Source: Nisaea sp.
GTDB lineage: Bacteria > Pseudomonadota > Alphaproteobacteria > Thalassobaculales > Thalassobaculaceae
Reading direction: 5' to 3'
Assembly: GCF_017640745.1 (NCBI RefSeq)
Contig: NZ_JAEPQA010000003.1
Coordinates: 180,945-244,944, forward strand
DNA: 64,000 nt
Part shown: positions 1-9,500 of the stretch, piece after piece
Layout: each line of letters begins with the position of its first letter
Numbering within the stretch: the stretch's first letter is position 1
The notes under the pieces: generated by a model
Seen by the model: only the letters and a program-made list of their open reading frames with translations
Database searches by the model: none
Told to the model about the DNA's origin: nothing
Position numbers and translations under genes: made by a program

Positions 1-327
1 GCCGCGAAGCTCTGCGGCGCCTCACCGGGTCACATCATCGGCCGCCATCTGCTGCCGAGCTTCACGAGCTACATCATCGTCGATCTGGTGATCTCCTTCC
101 CCTACATGGTGCTCTCTGAAACCGCGCTCAGCTTCATCGGGCTCGGCCTCAAGGAGCCGGTGAACTCGCTCGGGGTGATGCTGCAGAACGTCACCAGCGC
201 GGACGTGCTCCTGAATTACCAGTGGTACTTCATCCCGGTCGTTTTCTTCGTCGGCATGGTGCTCGCGTTTGTCTTCGTCGGCGATGGGTTGCGCGATGCG
301 GCCGACCCCTATTCGGATCACAAGTGA
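1..327 (+). CDS. ABC transporter permease, peptide (DppC/OppC) type, C-terminal part
   Basis: This is the last 108 codons of an inner-membrane permease; the start lies before the window. The visible part contains the end of the BPD_transp_1 fold: an amphipathic stretch, a hydrophobic segment reading SFPYMVLSETALSFIGLGL, which is the typical DppC-type region after the EAA loop, and a last membrane helix near WYFIPVVFFVGMVLAFVFVG. The ending GDGLRDAADPYSD closely follows the usual DppC C-terminus (GDGLRDALDP). Its stop codon overlaps the ATG of the next ATPase gene (TGATG), so it is translationally coupled to two ATPase genes in one operon. The substrate (di-/oligopeptide, opine or nickel chelate) cannot be told, because the binding-protein gene is outside the window. 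Confidence 0.9.
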   Translation, partial: AAKLCGASPGHIIGRHLLPSFTSYIIVDLVISFPYMVLSETALSFIGLGLKEPVNSLGVMLQNVTSADVLLNYQWYFIPVVFFVGMVLAFVFVGDGLRDAADPYSDHK

Positions 328-1334
328 TGACGGCACCGCTTCTTTCCGTGCGCGACCTGACGGTCCGGTTCAGGACCGACGAGGGTCTCATCACCACCGT
401 CGACAATGTCTCATTCGATATCGCCTCGGGCGAGGTTCTCGGCCTTGTCGGCGAGAGCGGCTCCGGCAAGTCGGTGACCGCGAAGTCGCTGATGAAGCTC
501 AATCCGGGCAATACGGTCTACGGGCCGGACAGCCGGATCACCCTCAATCTCGAGGACGGCCCGGTCGATGTGCTCTCCCTGAAGAGCGCGAAAGACCTGA
601 ACGTGGTCCGCGGCGGCGCCATCTCGATGATCTTCCAGGAGCCGATGGCGAGCTTCGCGCCGGCCATCACGATCGGCGACCAGATGGTCGAGCAGTTGCT
701 GCTGCATTCCTCCCTGAACAAGAAGCAGGCGCGGGAGCTCTCGATCGAGATGCTGGACCGCGTCGGCATCTCCGATGCGGGCAAGCGGATCGACCAGTAC
801 GCCTTCGAATTCTCCGGCGGCATGCGCCAGCGGGCGATGATCGCGATGGCGCTCTCGACCAAGCCCAAGCTGCTGATCGCGGACGAACCGACGACGGCGC
901 TGGACGTGACCATCCAGGCGCAGGTCATCGACCTGATGAAGGATCTGGTCGACGAGTTCGGCATGGCGATCCTCTTCATCACCCACGATCTCGGCGTGAT
1001 CGCGCAGACCGCCGACCGGGTCGCGGTGATGTATCTCGGCCGGGTGATGGAGACCGGCAGCGTGCGCGAGGTGATCCGCACGCCGGCCCACCCCTACACC
1101 CAGGGATTGCTCAACGCGCTGCCGAAGCTCGAGAAGCTGGACGAGCCGCTGACGCCGGTTCCGGGCGACATCCCGAGCCCGCTTGAGCGGCCGGAGGGCT
1201 GCGTCTTCCATACCCGCTGTCCGAAGATGATCCCGGGGACCTGCGACAGCCTGTGGCCGGACGCCGTGGCCGTATCCGGGAGCCACACGGCGGCCTGCGT
1301 TGCTGTCGAACCCGATATGGAGGCCGCATCTTGA
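327..1334 (+). CDS. Peptide-type ABC transporter ATP-binding protein (DppD-like)
   Basis: A 335-aa cytoplasmic ATPase that powers the adjacent permease. It shows Walker A (GESGSGKS), a Q-loop (FQEPMASF), the signature FSGGMRQR, Walker B (LLIADEPTTALD) and the switch His (ITHDLG). The C-terminal oligo_HPY extension carries the GCVFHTRCP cysteine motif typical of DppD/OppD proteins. The ATG at 327 overlaps the upstream stop; a longer upstream reading is possible, but this start places the beta-strand LLSVRDLTVRF correctly. The next gene overlaps its last 4 bases. Family assignment is firm; substrate is unknown. Confidence 0.94.
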   Translation: MTAPLLSVRDLTVRFRTDEGLITTVDNVSFDIASGEVLGLVGESGSGKSVTAKSLMKLNPGNTVYGPDSRITLNLEDGPVDVLSLKSAKDLNVVRGGAISMIFQEPMASFAPAITIGDQMVEQLLLHSSLNKKQARELSIEMLDRVGISDAGKRIDQYAFEFSGGMRQRAMIAMALSTKPKLLIADEPTTALDVTIQAQVIDLMKDLVDEFGMAILFITHDLGVIAQTADRVAVMYLGRVMETGSVREVIRTPAHPYTQGLLNALPKLEKLDEPLTPVPGDIPSPLERPEGCVFHTRCPKMIPGTCDSLWPDAVAVSGSHTAACVAVEPDMEAAS

Positions 1335-2314
1335 CCGCCCAGAGCCACATTCAGGTCAACCGTCTCTCGGTCCATTACGGTGTCGGCGGCAGCCTTTTCG
1401 GCGGCGGCGGAGTCCTCAAGGCGGTGGACGATATCAGCCTCGAGATCCCGCGTGGCTCGTTCTTCGGGCTGGTCGGCGAGAGCGGTTCCGGCAAGACGAC
1501 GCTCGGCCGCGCGATCCTGAAGGCGGCCCCGATCTCCGAAGGGGAGGTGCGGTATGTCGACGAGGAGGTCGATTACGATGTCGGCCGGCTCGGCAAGAAA
1601 GAGCTGAAGGATTACCGCAAACGCACCCAGCTGATCTTCCAGGATCCCTACGCGGCACTCAGCCCCCGGATGACCGTGCGCGACATCATCGCCGAGCCGC
1701 TCGAAGTCATGAAGCTGACCAAGACCCGTGCGGAGACCGACGAGCGGGTGCGCGAAATCGCGGCGAAATGCAGGCTCAATCTGGAACATCTGAGACGCTT
1801 TCCGCACGCCTTCTCCGGCGGTCAGCGCCAGCGCATCTCGATCGCCCGGGCTCTGGTCTGCCAGCCCAAGTTCCTGGTGGCGGACGAGAGCGTGGCCGCG
1901 CTCGACGTCTCCATCCAGGCGGACATCCTGAACCTTCTGAAGTCGCTTCAGAAGGACATGGACATCACCTTCCTCTTCATCAGCCACGATCTCAGCGTCG
2001 TCGCCCATACCTGCGACTATGTTGCGGTCATGTATCTCGGTGCGATCGTCGAGATGGCGCCGAGCCGGCGGCTCTTCACGGCGCCGAAGCATCCCTATAC
2101 CAAGGCGCTGCTCTCCGCGATCCCGTCGCTCGATCCGGACGACCGGGGCAGGGCGCAGAAGCTGGAGGGGGAGATCCCGTCGCCGCTGAACAAACCGAGC
2201 GGCTGTCGTTTCCATACCCGCTGCCCGATCGCGACCGCACGCTGCGCGGCGGAGACGCCCGAGTGGAAAGCGCATGCGCCCGGACATTTCGCCGCCTGTC
2301 ACTTCGCGGAATAG
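1331..2314 (+). CDS. Peptide-type ABC transporter ATP-binding protein (DppF-like)
   Basis: The second ATPase of the peptide importer, 327 aa from a TTG start at 1331 that overlaps the previous stop (TTGA). It shows Walker A (GESGSGKTT), FQDPYAALSPR after the Q-loop, the signature FSGGQRQR, Walker B (FLVADESVAALD) and the switch His (ISHDLS). Walker B is slightly unusual, with DES in place of the common DEP. The oligo_HPY tail with GCRFHTRCP matches DppF/OppF. It should form a heterodimer with the upstream ATPase. It is the last gene of the operon; the following 260 bases are AT-richer and non-coding. Confidence 0.93.
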   Translation: MTAQSHIQVNRLSVHYGVGGSLFGGGGVLKAVDDISLEIPRGSFFGLVGESGSGKTTLGRAILKAAPISEGEVRYVDEEVDYDVGRLGKKELKDYRKRTQLIFQDPYAALSPRMTVRDIIAEPLEVMKLTKTRAETDERVREIAAKCRLNLEHLRRFPHAFSGGQRQRISIARALVCQPKFLVADESVAALDVSIQADILNLLKSLQKDMDITFLFISHDLSVVAHTCDYVAVMYLGAIVEMAPSRRLFTAPKHPYTKALLSAIPSLDPDDRGRAQKLEGEIPSPLNKPSGCRFHTRCPIATARCAAETPEWKAHAPGHFAACHFAE

Positions 2315-2574
2315 CTGGCGCAGGTCCGATTTGAGCGGACATTGCGCCGCCCAATCTTCATACTATGGCACTCTGTTTGAGCCGCCGATCCGGCGAAGAA
2401 ACATTTTTTATTTCGCGAAATCAGCAAGTTCGCATTGGAGCTTGTTTCGCTACCGAAGTTGGGTAAGATTCGAATAGAATTAAATTCGCGCGATAATCGA
2501 TTGATCTTGCGGGTCAGAACGCCGCAGTAGCGGTCGGTGGTGAACAGACAGAATGTCAGTGCGGGTAACAGACA

Positions 2575-4311
2575 GTGTTCGGACGCTCTAACGCAGTCTT
2601 TGAGGTACTTTCGCTTCGCGATGGCTCATGGTCCATCGTGGCAACGGCCACGAGCAAGGACGAAGGCCAGGCGGAGGCGTTGAAAGTCATGGCCCGCGCC
2701 GGGACCGAAGGCGTGCGGGTCATCAAGGACACCGGCAAGTCGATCCACGACCTGAAGCCGGAAGACATCCTCTTCGAAAAACTGAAGCCGAAGGGTGAAG
2801 AGAAGGTCTTCATCCAGAATATCGACGACGCGCCGCTCTGTTACGAGCTCTCGGATTTCTATGAAGGCGAGGGGCGGCAGACAATCAACCGGCTGTTCCG
2901 CGCCTATCTCGACAAGCACAACATCACCGCGAGCGAGGCACTGCATTCCGCGCGCGAGATGAAACGGCTGCTGGATGACGGCACGCTGCTCTTTTCCGCC
3001 GTTGCCAAGGTCGCGACCTTCCAAGCGGCCAAACTCGAGGACTCGAACGCGAACGAGCGCCGCGAGACCTTGTTCGCGTTCGTCGATCATATCAACGCCG
3101 CAGCCCAGAAAACCCTCCAGCGGCCCATGCCGCGGATCCGGGACGCCGGCTTCAACGAGGCGATCGCCGAGCTCAAGGCCTCCGTGAAGGAGGGCGAGGA
3201 CGCCGCTTACCTGATCCGTTCCGCGATCGCGACGGAACTGGTCGAGAACCGCAGTTATCTCGGCAAGCTCGCCCAGTGCATCGACTGGGCCGTCGCGGTG
3301 ACCGATCCCGACGGGATGAAGGCGCTCGACATTTACATCTCTGACATCCTGCAGAATGCCGAGGTTCTGAAGGACATGCTCGGCCACCAGCGCGACACGG
3401 GCAGCGCGCTTGTGACCATGATCTGTTTCGCCGGTGGAGAGCCGCTTGGCGAGGAGCCGGAAAACCTGACGCCGGAGCATCCGGACTACACGAACATTCA
3501 GCTCAACAAGCTGATCGGTGCCGGCAAGCTGCCGGAGAGCCAGGAGGTGCTGGTCGACCGGGTGCGGCGGCAGCTTGAAGGCATCGGCCCGCTCTCGAAA
3601 GGCGACCGGGAGGAAGAACGCGAAGTCTTCCACGGCCTGCTTCACAAGCTGATTCCGGATTGCAACATGGTCGGCGGACCGAATATGGCCGAAGCCGTCA
3701 CGGCGCGGCAGTCCACCATCATCAACAAGGGCGGCCAGAAGGGCATGAAAGAGGCGGCGGCCTCGATGCTTCCGGCGCTTGCGGATCCCGCGCGCAAGGC
3801 GGCCTATCTTCTGTCGCTGCTGGAGAGCAAGCTCGGCAAGGACCTGCTGCGCTCCGATATCGACACGCATCTGGACGCGATGTTCGTCAGCACCCCGAGC
3901 CTGAACCACCTCGTGCGCGAGAAGCTGCCGCCGAACAAGAAGATGGCGAAGGTCACGCAGATCTTCCACAAGATCAAGGAAAGCTCCCTGCCGGAACCGC
4001 GCAAGGAAGAGCTGACCAGCCGGATCGACGACCTGCTCGCGTCATACATTGTCGACGGCAAGATCCTCGACAAGATCGACAGTTCGGACAAGCCGCTGCA
4101 CATCAAGGCCTTCATGCTGGTCAGCATGGTACAGCCCGAAATGCTGCCGAAGGGCAAGGCCTCGAACCTCGCCCGGCAGATCATCGTCAATCACCTCAAA
4201 CGCCCGAATTTCGAAGCCGAACTGGTGTCGCAGATCCCCGATCCGCAGGATCAGGTCAACACGCTCCGCCGGTTCCACGAGCAGCTGCACCGCTGCGGCT
4301 TCTTCGGCTGA
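2575..4311 (+). CDS. Unrecognised 578-aa protein beside chemosensory genes
   Basis: I do not recognise this family. The open frame begins at GTG 2575 with no clear ribosome-binding site, so the start is uncertain. There is no signal peptide or membrane segment. The first ~70 residues look like a small alpha/beta module (VFEVLSLRDGSWSIVATATS, then a Lys/Glu-rich stretch). The rest is predominantly alpha-helical and charged, like a scaffold or HEAT-type protein, with no nucleotide-binding or catalytic motif visible. Codon use and GC match the neighbours, so it looks native. It is followed by a convergent gene and then a receiver-CheW-CheA operon. A role in signalling is suggested only by position. 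Confidence 0.75.
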   Translation: MFGRSNAVFEVLSLRDGSWSIVATATSKDEGQAEALKVMARAGTEGVRVIKDTGKSIHDLKPEDILFEKLKPKGEEKVFIQNIDDAPLCYELSDFYEGEGRQTINRLFRAYLDKHNITASEALHSAREMKRLLDDGTLLFSAVAKVATFQAAKLEDSNANERRETLFAFVDHINAAAQKTLQRPMPRIRDAGFNEAIAELKASVKEGEDAAYLIRSAIATELVENRSYLGKLAQCIDWAVAVTDPDGMKALDIYISDILQNAEVLKDMLGHQRDTGSALVTMICFAGGEPLGEEPENLTPEHPDYTNIQLNKLIGAGKLPESQEVLVDRVRRQLEGIGPLSKGDREEEREVFHGLLHKLIPDCNMVGGPNMAEAVTARQSTIINKGGQKGMKEAAASMLPALADPARKAAYLLSLLESKLGKDLLRSDIDTHLDAMFVSTPSLNHLVREKLPPNKKMAKVTQIFHKIKESSLPEPRKEELTSRIDDLLASYIVDGKILDKIDSSDKPLHIKAFMLVSMVQPEMLPKGKASNLARQIIVNHLKRPNFEAELVSQIPDPQDQVNTLRRFHEQLHRCGFFG

Positions 4312-4321
4312 GGGTCAGCCG
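4305..4321. other. Perfect hairpin spanning two convergent stop codons
   Basis: The arms CGGCTGA (4305-4311) and TCAGCCG (4315-4321) are exact complements around GGG. The left arm holds the TGA stop of the rightward gene and the right arm holds the stop of the leftward gene. No T-tract follows on either strand, so it is at most a weak bidirectional terminator or RNA 3'-end stabiliser. Confidence 0.5.
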
Positions 4322-4995
4322 ATCTCCATCTCGAGTTCATCGGCGAAATCGCCCCATTCATCCTCGTCGCCCGATGCGGTCCGCGCCGCTTCGACGAGGC
4401 TTTCAAGGAGGCTGTCATAGCGCGCCCAGGTCTCAGCATCGCCGCGCGCCTTGTTGGCGGCCCAGGCGGCAGCGAGCGCCGTCGCGCGGGCTTCGTGCGT
4501 CCTGGCCGCGGCGGCACGCGCCGCCTCCGCGGCGGCGGCCGCGGTCACCTTGTCGGCCAGAACGTATTTGCGCGAAAGCTCGCGCGCCTCGGCGCGGGCG
4601 GAGACGCGGAAGTTCTCGTTGCCGGATTCGAGAAACTTGCGGACGTCGGCCGGCATTTCCCAGAGACCGGCGACGTCCAGCGCGACCTTGCGGGCGAATT
4701 CCCGGAGCAGATCCTCGCCCTCGACGCGCCAGAGAATGGTGCGCGCGGCGCAGACCAGCTTGTCGTCCTGGCGCGCGGAAACCCCGTCGCACTCGACGCG
4801 GCAGATGGTGTTGCCCGGAGCGAACTTGAGCGCGTCGATCACCCGTTCGGAGGCGTGCAGCCCCGACTGGCAGAGCGCGACCGGCGCGCCGTGCTCCAGC
4901 CTTTCGCCGTCCGGCGGGATCGGGCTCCCGTCACGCATTTCCTCGTCGACGAAGTGCCAAGCGAGCAGTCCCGCGGATCCGTTCTGGTCTGTCAT
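4315..4995 (-). CDS. DUF7666-like protein with Ala-rich helical tail
   Basis: A 226-aa cytoplasmic protein. The start is set at the ATG ending at 4995, which is preceded by a GGCAGAAG ribosome-binding site; the frame runs further upstream without one. The N-terminal ~110 residues read like the small domain known mainly from phages and actinobacteria (AWHFVDEE..., a GLHAS motif, APGNTICRVE, then DDKLVCAARTILW), which I place as DUF7666-like from memory. Residues ~135-190 are an alanine-rich, probably coiled or single-helix stretch (AAAAAEAARAAAARTHEARA), followed by an acidic tail. The function of this domain is unknown. It lies against the strand of the flanking chemosensory genes, so it may be an unrelated insertion. 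Confidence 0.75.
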   Translation of the reverse strand: MTDQNGSAGLLAWHFVDEEMRDGSPIPPDGERLEHGAPVALCQSGLHASERVIDALKFAPGNTICRVECDGVSARQDDKLVCAARTILWRVEGEDLLREFARKVALDVAGLWEMPADVRKFLESGNENFRVSARAEARELSRKYVLADKVTAAAAAEAARAAAARTHEARATALAAAWAANKARGDAETWARYDSLLESLVEAARTASGDEDEWGDFADELEMEIG

Positions 4996-5222
4996 CTTCT
5001 GCCTGTCCGAAAGCTTCTGTCGGTACCCGGATATCGTCCTACGGCGCAGGCCAAAGGGCAACCTCTTGATGCAGGGATCGAATCCGGACATGGCCGGGAG
5101 GCCGGAATCAGCGAAATCACAGGGTCGGGAAGCAAAATGCCGGTAGGCAAAGGCCAAGCGATATGGAACCATGAAACCATTGATTCGAGGATGGTTTCCA
5201 CCTGTGGGCGAGCTGTTTTCTG

Positions 5223-5639
5223 ATGGCCAAGGTTCTTATTGTCGATGATTCCCGTCTGGTGCGCCTGACGATCAAGACGATCCTCGATCGCGCCGAGGGC
5301 ATGGAAGTCGTCGGCGAGGCCGAGAACGGCCGCGAGGGTGTGGACATGGCGAAGGAACTGAACCCGGACGTGGTGACGCTCGATATCGAGATGCCGATCA
5401 TGAACGGGATCGAGTGCCTGCGCCGGCTGCGCATTCTCTCTCCGGCCAAGGTGATCGTGCTCTCGTCTCTGACCCACCCGGCCTCCCCGAAAGCGGTCGA
5501 GGCGCGTCTGGTCGGGGCCGACGCGGTGATCGGCAAGCCGTCCGGCTCGGTCAGCCGGGACGTCGATGCGAGCGGCGGCAACCTTCTGGTCGAGACAATC
5601 CATCGGGTGATGGGCTCGGGCGGGCAGGTGTCGGCATGA
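5223..5639 (+). CDS. Stand-alone response-regulator receiver resembling the CheB receiver
   Basis: A 138-aa single receiver domain with all phosphorylation residues: the acidic pair D8-D9, the phospho-acceptor D54 (VTLDIEMPIMNG), S81/S82 (VIVLSS) and K105. The sequence around the lysine (GADAVIGKPSG) and the stretch VVGEAENG are typical of the receiver half of CheB methylesterases rather than CheY. The usual linker and esterase domain are missing, and the protein ends about 30 residues after the lysine. It overlaps the next CheW gene by 4 nt, so it is cotranslated with the kinase complex. A separate CheB with a decayed receiver lies at 9760-10845, so this protein may be its missing phosphorylatable partner. 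Confidence 0.9.
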   Translation: MAKVLIVDDSRLVRLTIKTILDRAEGMEVVGEAENGREGVDMAKELNPDVVTLDIEMPIMNGIECLRRLRILSPAKVIVLSSLTHPASPKAVEARLVGADAVIGKPSGSVSRDVDASGGNLLVETIHRVMGSGGQVSA

Positions 5640-6553
5640 ACGCGGTCGAGAGCGTATACGAATCCCAGAAGATTCCGGTCCTGCTGTTCCAGTCGGACGA
5701 CCGCCGCTACGGCGTGATGCTGTCCAGCGTCCGCGAGGTGGTCGAGATCGAGGACATGCAGCCGATCGAGGGCGAGGATCCCGAATATATCGGCGTCATG
5801 GTGCTCCGGAAGGAGCCGATCCCGCTCGTTGTGGTCCGTGCAGGAGCACACGATCCGGAGACGGACCTTCCGATGTGCATCGTGCTCCAGCGGGGCCATG
5901 CGGTCATCGGTCTGGCGGTGCAGAAGATCATCGGCATCCGCAATTTCGATCCCGCCCATCCGACGAAGGGGCTGACGGCGTCCGAACAGCCGCAGCACGC
6001 CTATCTCGACGAGAACGGCAAGATCGTCCAGGCGGTCGATCCGGACCGCTGGTTCAACGCGCAGAACATGCTTCCGCTGCTCGCCGACCAGCGCGCGCTG
6101 CGCCTCGTTCCCGACAAGACGGAAAAGGTCGAGAAGGCGCGCAAGACCTATATGGCGCTGACGGTGAGGAACCATCTCTATGCCGTTGATTCCAGACTGG
6201 TCGAACGCGCTATCGACGATGTCGGTACGACGCCGCTGCCGAAACGGCCGGGCGTCAGGCTCGATTCCGTGATCGAGGTGAGCGGCAGCGTGCTTCCGGT
6301 GCTGCGCCTGACCGAAGGCGGGTTCGAAAAGCAGACCATCCATATCATCGTGAATTACTTCGACCAGAAATGGGCGATCGCGACCGAACAGGTGCTGGGG
6401 ATCGTCTCCGACGAGAGCCCGGTCGGCCCTGCGACTGGCGAGACCCAGGCGCGGGTGATTTCGCACAAGGGCGCGTTCCACGAAGTGATCGATCTCGCGG
6501 CACTGATCGCGCAATCGGTGCCCGATTTCGTGCGCTCGGACGGCAGAGGGTGA
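5636..6553 (+). CDS. Chemotaxis adaptor with two CheW domains
   Basis: A 305-aa cytoplasmic coupling protein built from two CheW-like SH3-type modules. The first covers roughly residues 12-140 (LLFQSDDRRYGVMLSSVREVV). The second covers roughly residues 165-300 (ALTVRNHLYAVDSRLVERA, then LPVLRLTE and TEQVLGIV). CheW links MCP receptors to CheA; two modules could bridge two partners. The start ATG 5636 overlaps the receiver stop (ATGA), and the cheA-type gene follows after 4 nt, so receiver, adaptor and kinase form one operon. Confidence 0.88.
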   Translation: MNAVESVYESQKIPVLLFQSDDRRYGVMLSSVREVVEIEDMQPIEGEDPEYIGVMVLRKEPIPLVVVRAGAHDPETDLPMCIVLQRGHAVIGLAVQKIIGIRNFDPAHPTKGLTASEQPQHAYLDENGKIVQAVDPDRWFNAQNMLPLLADQRALRLVPDKTEKVEKARKTYMALTVRNHLYAVDSRLVERAIDDVGTTPLPKRPGVRLDSVIEVSGSVLPVLRLTEGGFEKQTIHIIVNYFDQKWAIATEQVLGIVSDESPVGPATGETQARVISHKGAFHEVIDLAALIAQSVPDFVRSDGRG

Positions 6554-6557
6554 CCCG

Positions 6558-9500
6558 ATGAGCGGTTTCGACGACGGTCCCGGCGCGGAAATGTGGGAGC
6601 TCTTCGAGCAGGAGAGCGAGGACTATCTCGGGCAGATCGAAAGCCTGCTGTCCGGCAGTGCCTCCGATCTTATGAACCCGGAGACCATGAGCGCGCTGTT
6701 CCGCGCGATGCATTCCCTTAAAGGCGTTTCCGCATCGCTTGGCCTGACGGGTATCGAGCTCGTCGCGCATCATGCCGAGGATCTGCTGGATCTGTTCCGC
6801 AACGGAGAGGCGCAGCCGGACGAGGCGACGCGCGATCTCCTGCTGCAGACCGCGGATACGCTGATCGCCTTGCGCGAGACCTGCGTCGGCGACCGGGTCG
6901 ACGCTCCGGCCGACATGCATCTCGTCGCGCAGCTGTCGCAGGCGAAAGCGCAATTGAAGAGCGGCGGCTCCGTGCAGCCGCCCCAGGCAGCTCCGCAACC
7001 AGCACCCCAGCCGGTCGCCGCGGCTCCGGAACCTGCGCCAGCGCCCACGCCTGCACCGCCTCCGCCGCCACCGGTTCAGGAGGAGGAAGAGGACGCAGCG
7101 CCCGCCGGGCAAATGTCCATGCAGGTCTCGCAGGCCCCGGCCGATCCGTCCGAGCCCGAGTTCCAGCCGGAGACGGTCGAGCCTTTCGCCGAGGTGGTGA
7201 AGAGCGAACTCGGCCAGCTTGCCGAGGCGCTCGAGAGCCCGGAACTGGAGAGTCTCGATACGCAGGGCATCTCAAGCTCGATCCTGGCGATCCGGGAAGT
7301 GGCGAACGAGGTCGGCTATCTCGGCATCGCCACGGTTCTCGATGGCGTCGCCGACCTGTTGCGCGACTCGGAACGCCTCGACAAGACCGAACTCACCCGC
7401 GGCCTCTGCATTTTCGTCCATCGGCTCCGCGTGCTTTCGGAGCTCGCCGAGTCCGGAATCTCGATGGAGGATGTCGACGATTCCATGTCGCCGCACATCT
7501 CCCGCGAAGCGCGCGACGTGGTCGACCGGCTGTCGGTTGCGGGCGGGGCACCGCGGGACTGGGAACTGGTCGGTATCCTCGCCCGTGCGCTCGGCGTCCA
7601 GAGGATCTCCGCCCTGGCGCGTCTCGCCAGCGAATTGACCATCCAGGAGGGCTGGCAGGACCGGCCCGGCGCGTTCGACGTGCTCGACGAGATTCGCCGC
7701 GAGAGCCAGGTGATCGGGATCGAGGGGCTGAACGTCGCTTCGCTCGACATGCGCCGCGAAACCTACGACCGCCTGCGCGACCGCATGGCGCTGCTGCTGA
7801 CCAACGCCGAGGCGGCGGTCGCGGAACTCAGGACATCGCTCGGCGACGAAATCTTCAACTCGCTGTCGCCGGATGCGCGACAGCAGATCGCCGATTACCT
7901 GAAGGAACCGAACGCCAATCTGCTCGAGATCCAGGCCAAGCTGCCGGACGGACCGGCCTCGACCCAGCAGATCATGGAACGGATCTACCAGGAGCGCGTC
8001 ATGTCGAACCGCGTTCTGGTCGATATCGATCCGGAGCTCTACCAGTTCCTGATCGGGATCAAGGGCTCGGCGGATCCGTTGATGGCGTCGCTGCAGGGTA
8101 TCAGCGGGGCTGCACAGGCGTTGCAATCCTGGGCTGTCCTCGCGAGCAACCCGGTGCAGACCGCGGCGGCCGCAACTCCGGCGCAGCCCGCGCCGCAGCC
8201 GCAACCGGCAAAGCCTGCGGCCGAAGAACCGGCGAACGTTCTCCATATCGGTGACGACTGGACGGTCGGGAAGGCCGCCCGTCCGGCCGCGCCGCCCCCG
8301 CCGCAACAGCAGGCGCCGCGGCAGACCCCTCCGCCTCAGCCGAGCGCTCCGTCCGTGCAGCACGCTCCTTCCGCCGCACCGGTACCGCCGCCGTTGGCGG
8401 CCGAGCAATCCCAGCTTCAGCCGGTCGCCTCGGATGCATCGATGCCGGCCGAGCGGACCGAAGGCGGAACGCCGAGCCGAAATGTCGGCGGAGGTTCCCT
8501 CCGTGTTTCCTCGGAGCTGGTGGACAATTACCTCGATACCGTGGCCGAACTCCGGCTCTGCATCTCCCGCATCGAGCAGGGCGCTTCCGAAGCCGGTTTT
8601 GCCAGCACGATCGCTGAGCTCCGCTCCGTCGCGAAGCAGACCGGGGCGCGCAAGGCCGAGCGGCTGAACCTCGCGGCAAGCCATATCGACGAAGCCGGCA
8701 AGGTGCTCGCGAACCAGATCGCGAAGGCCGAGACGACGCTGCGGATGCTGCACTCCGTCACGCTGCAGCTCCGGGTCGTGCCGATCAGCATCGTCCTCGG
8801 ACGGATGCCGCGGCTGGTCCGGGATCTGTCCCGCAGCCTCGGGAAACAGGTCAACCTCGAGGTCGAGGACGGCGATATCCAGATCGACAAGTCGATGGTC
8901 GATGCGCTCATGGAACCGATGGTTCACATGATCCGCAACGCCATGGACCACGGCATCGAGCCGGCGGACGAACGGGTGCATCTCGGCAAGCCAGAGAAGG
9001 CGACGCTCACGCTCGAGGCGACGCAGAACGGCAACGTTGCGCAGATCATGATCGCCGACGACGGCCGGGGCCTGAACACCGGACGCATCCGGGCGAAGGC
9101 GATCGAGCGGGGGCTGATCTCGGATCAGGACGCGTCCCGCATGTCGGAGCGCGAAATCCAGCGTCTGATCTTCGCTCCGGGCTTCTCGACCGCGGCGGCG
9201 GTCACGGAGACCTCCGGCCGCGGGGTCGGCATGGACGTGGTGCTGACGACGATCCGGCGGCTGGGCGGGGCGATCGACATCGACAGCGTCGAGGGCGAGG
9301 GGACGAAATTCTATCTGAGCTTCCCGGTCTCTGCGGCGCTGCAGCGGATCGTCGTGGTGACGGACGGGGAACGCGATCTCGGGCTACCGGAACGCGCCAT
9401 CGTCGAGGTCATCGAGGTGCGGCGCAGCGCAATTCAGGAAGTCGGCGAACTGGCCGGCATCCAGCACCGCGACGGCTTCCTGCCGGTGCGCTCGATCGAG

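Noticed and set aside
2366..2380. Sigma-54-like TGGCAC-N5-TTGA upstream of the 578-aa gene
   Set aside because: The -12 element lacks the invariant GC (reads GA), there is no enhancer-like site, and it lies ~195 bases before the gene.
2626..3969. 447-codon leftward frame opposite the unrecognised 578-aa gene
   Set aside because: Because the forward gene is also unrecognised I considered it, but it is rich in Arg/His/Leu typical of antisense frames and is shorter; the forward protein has a normal composition.
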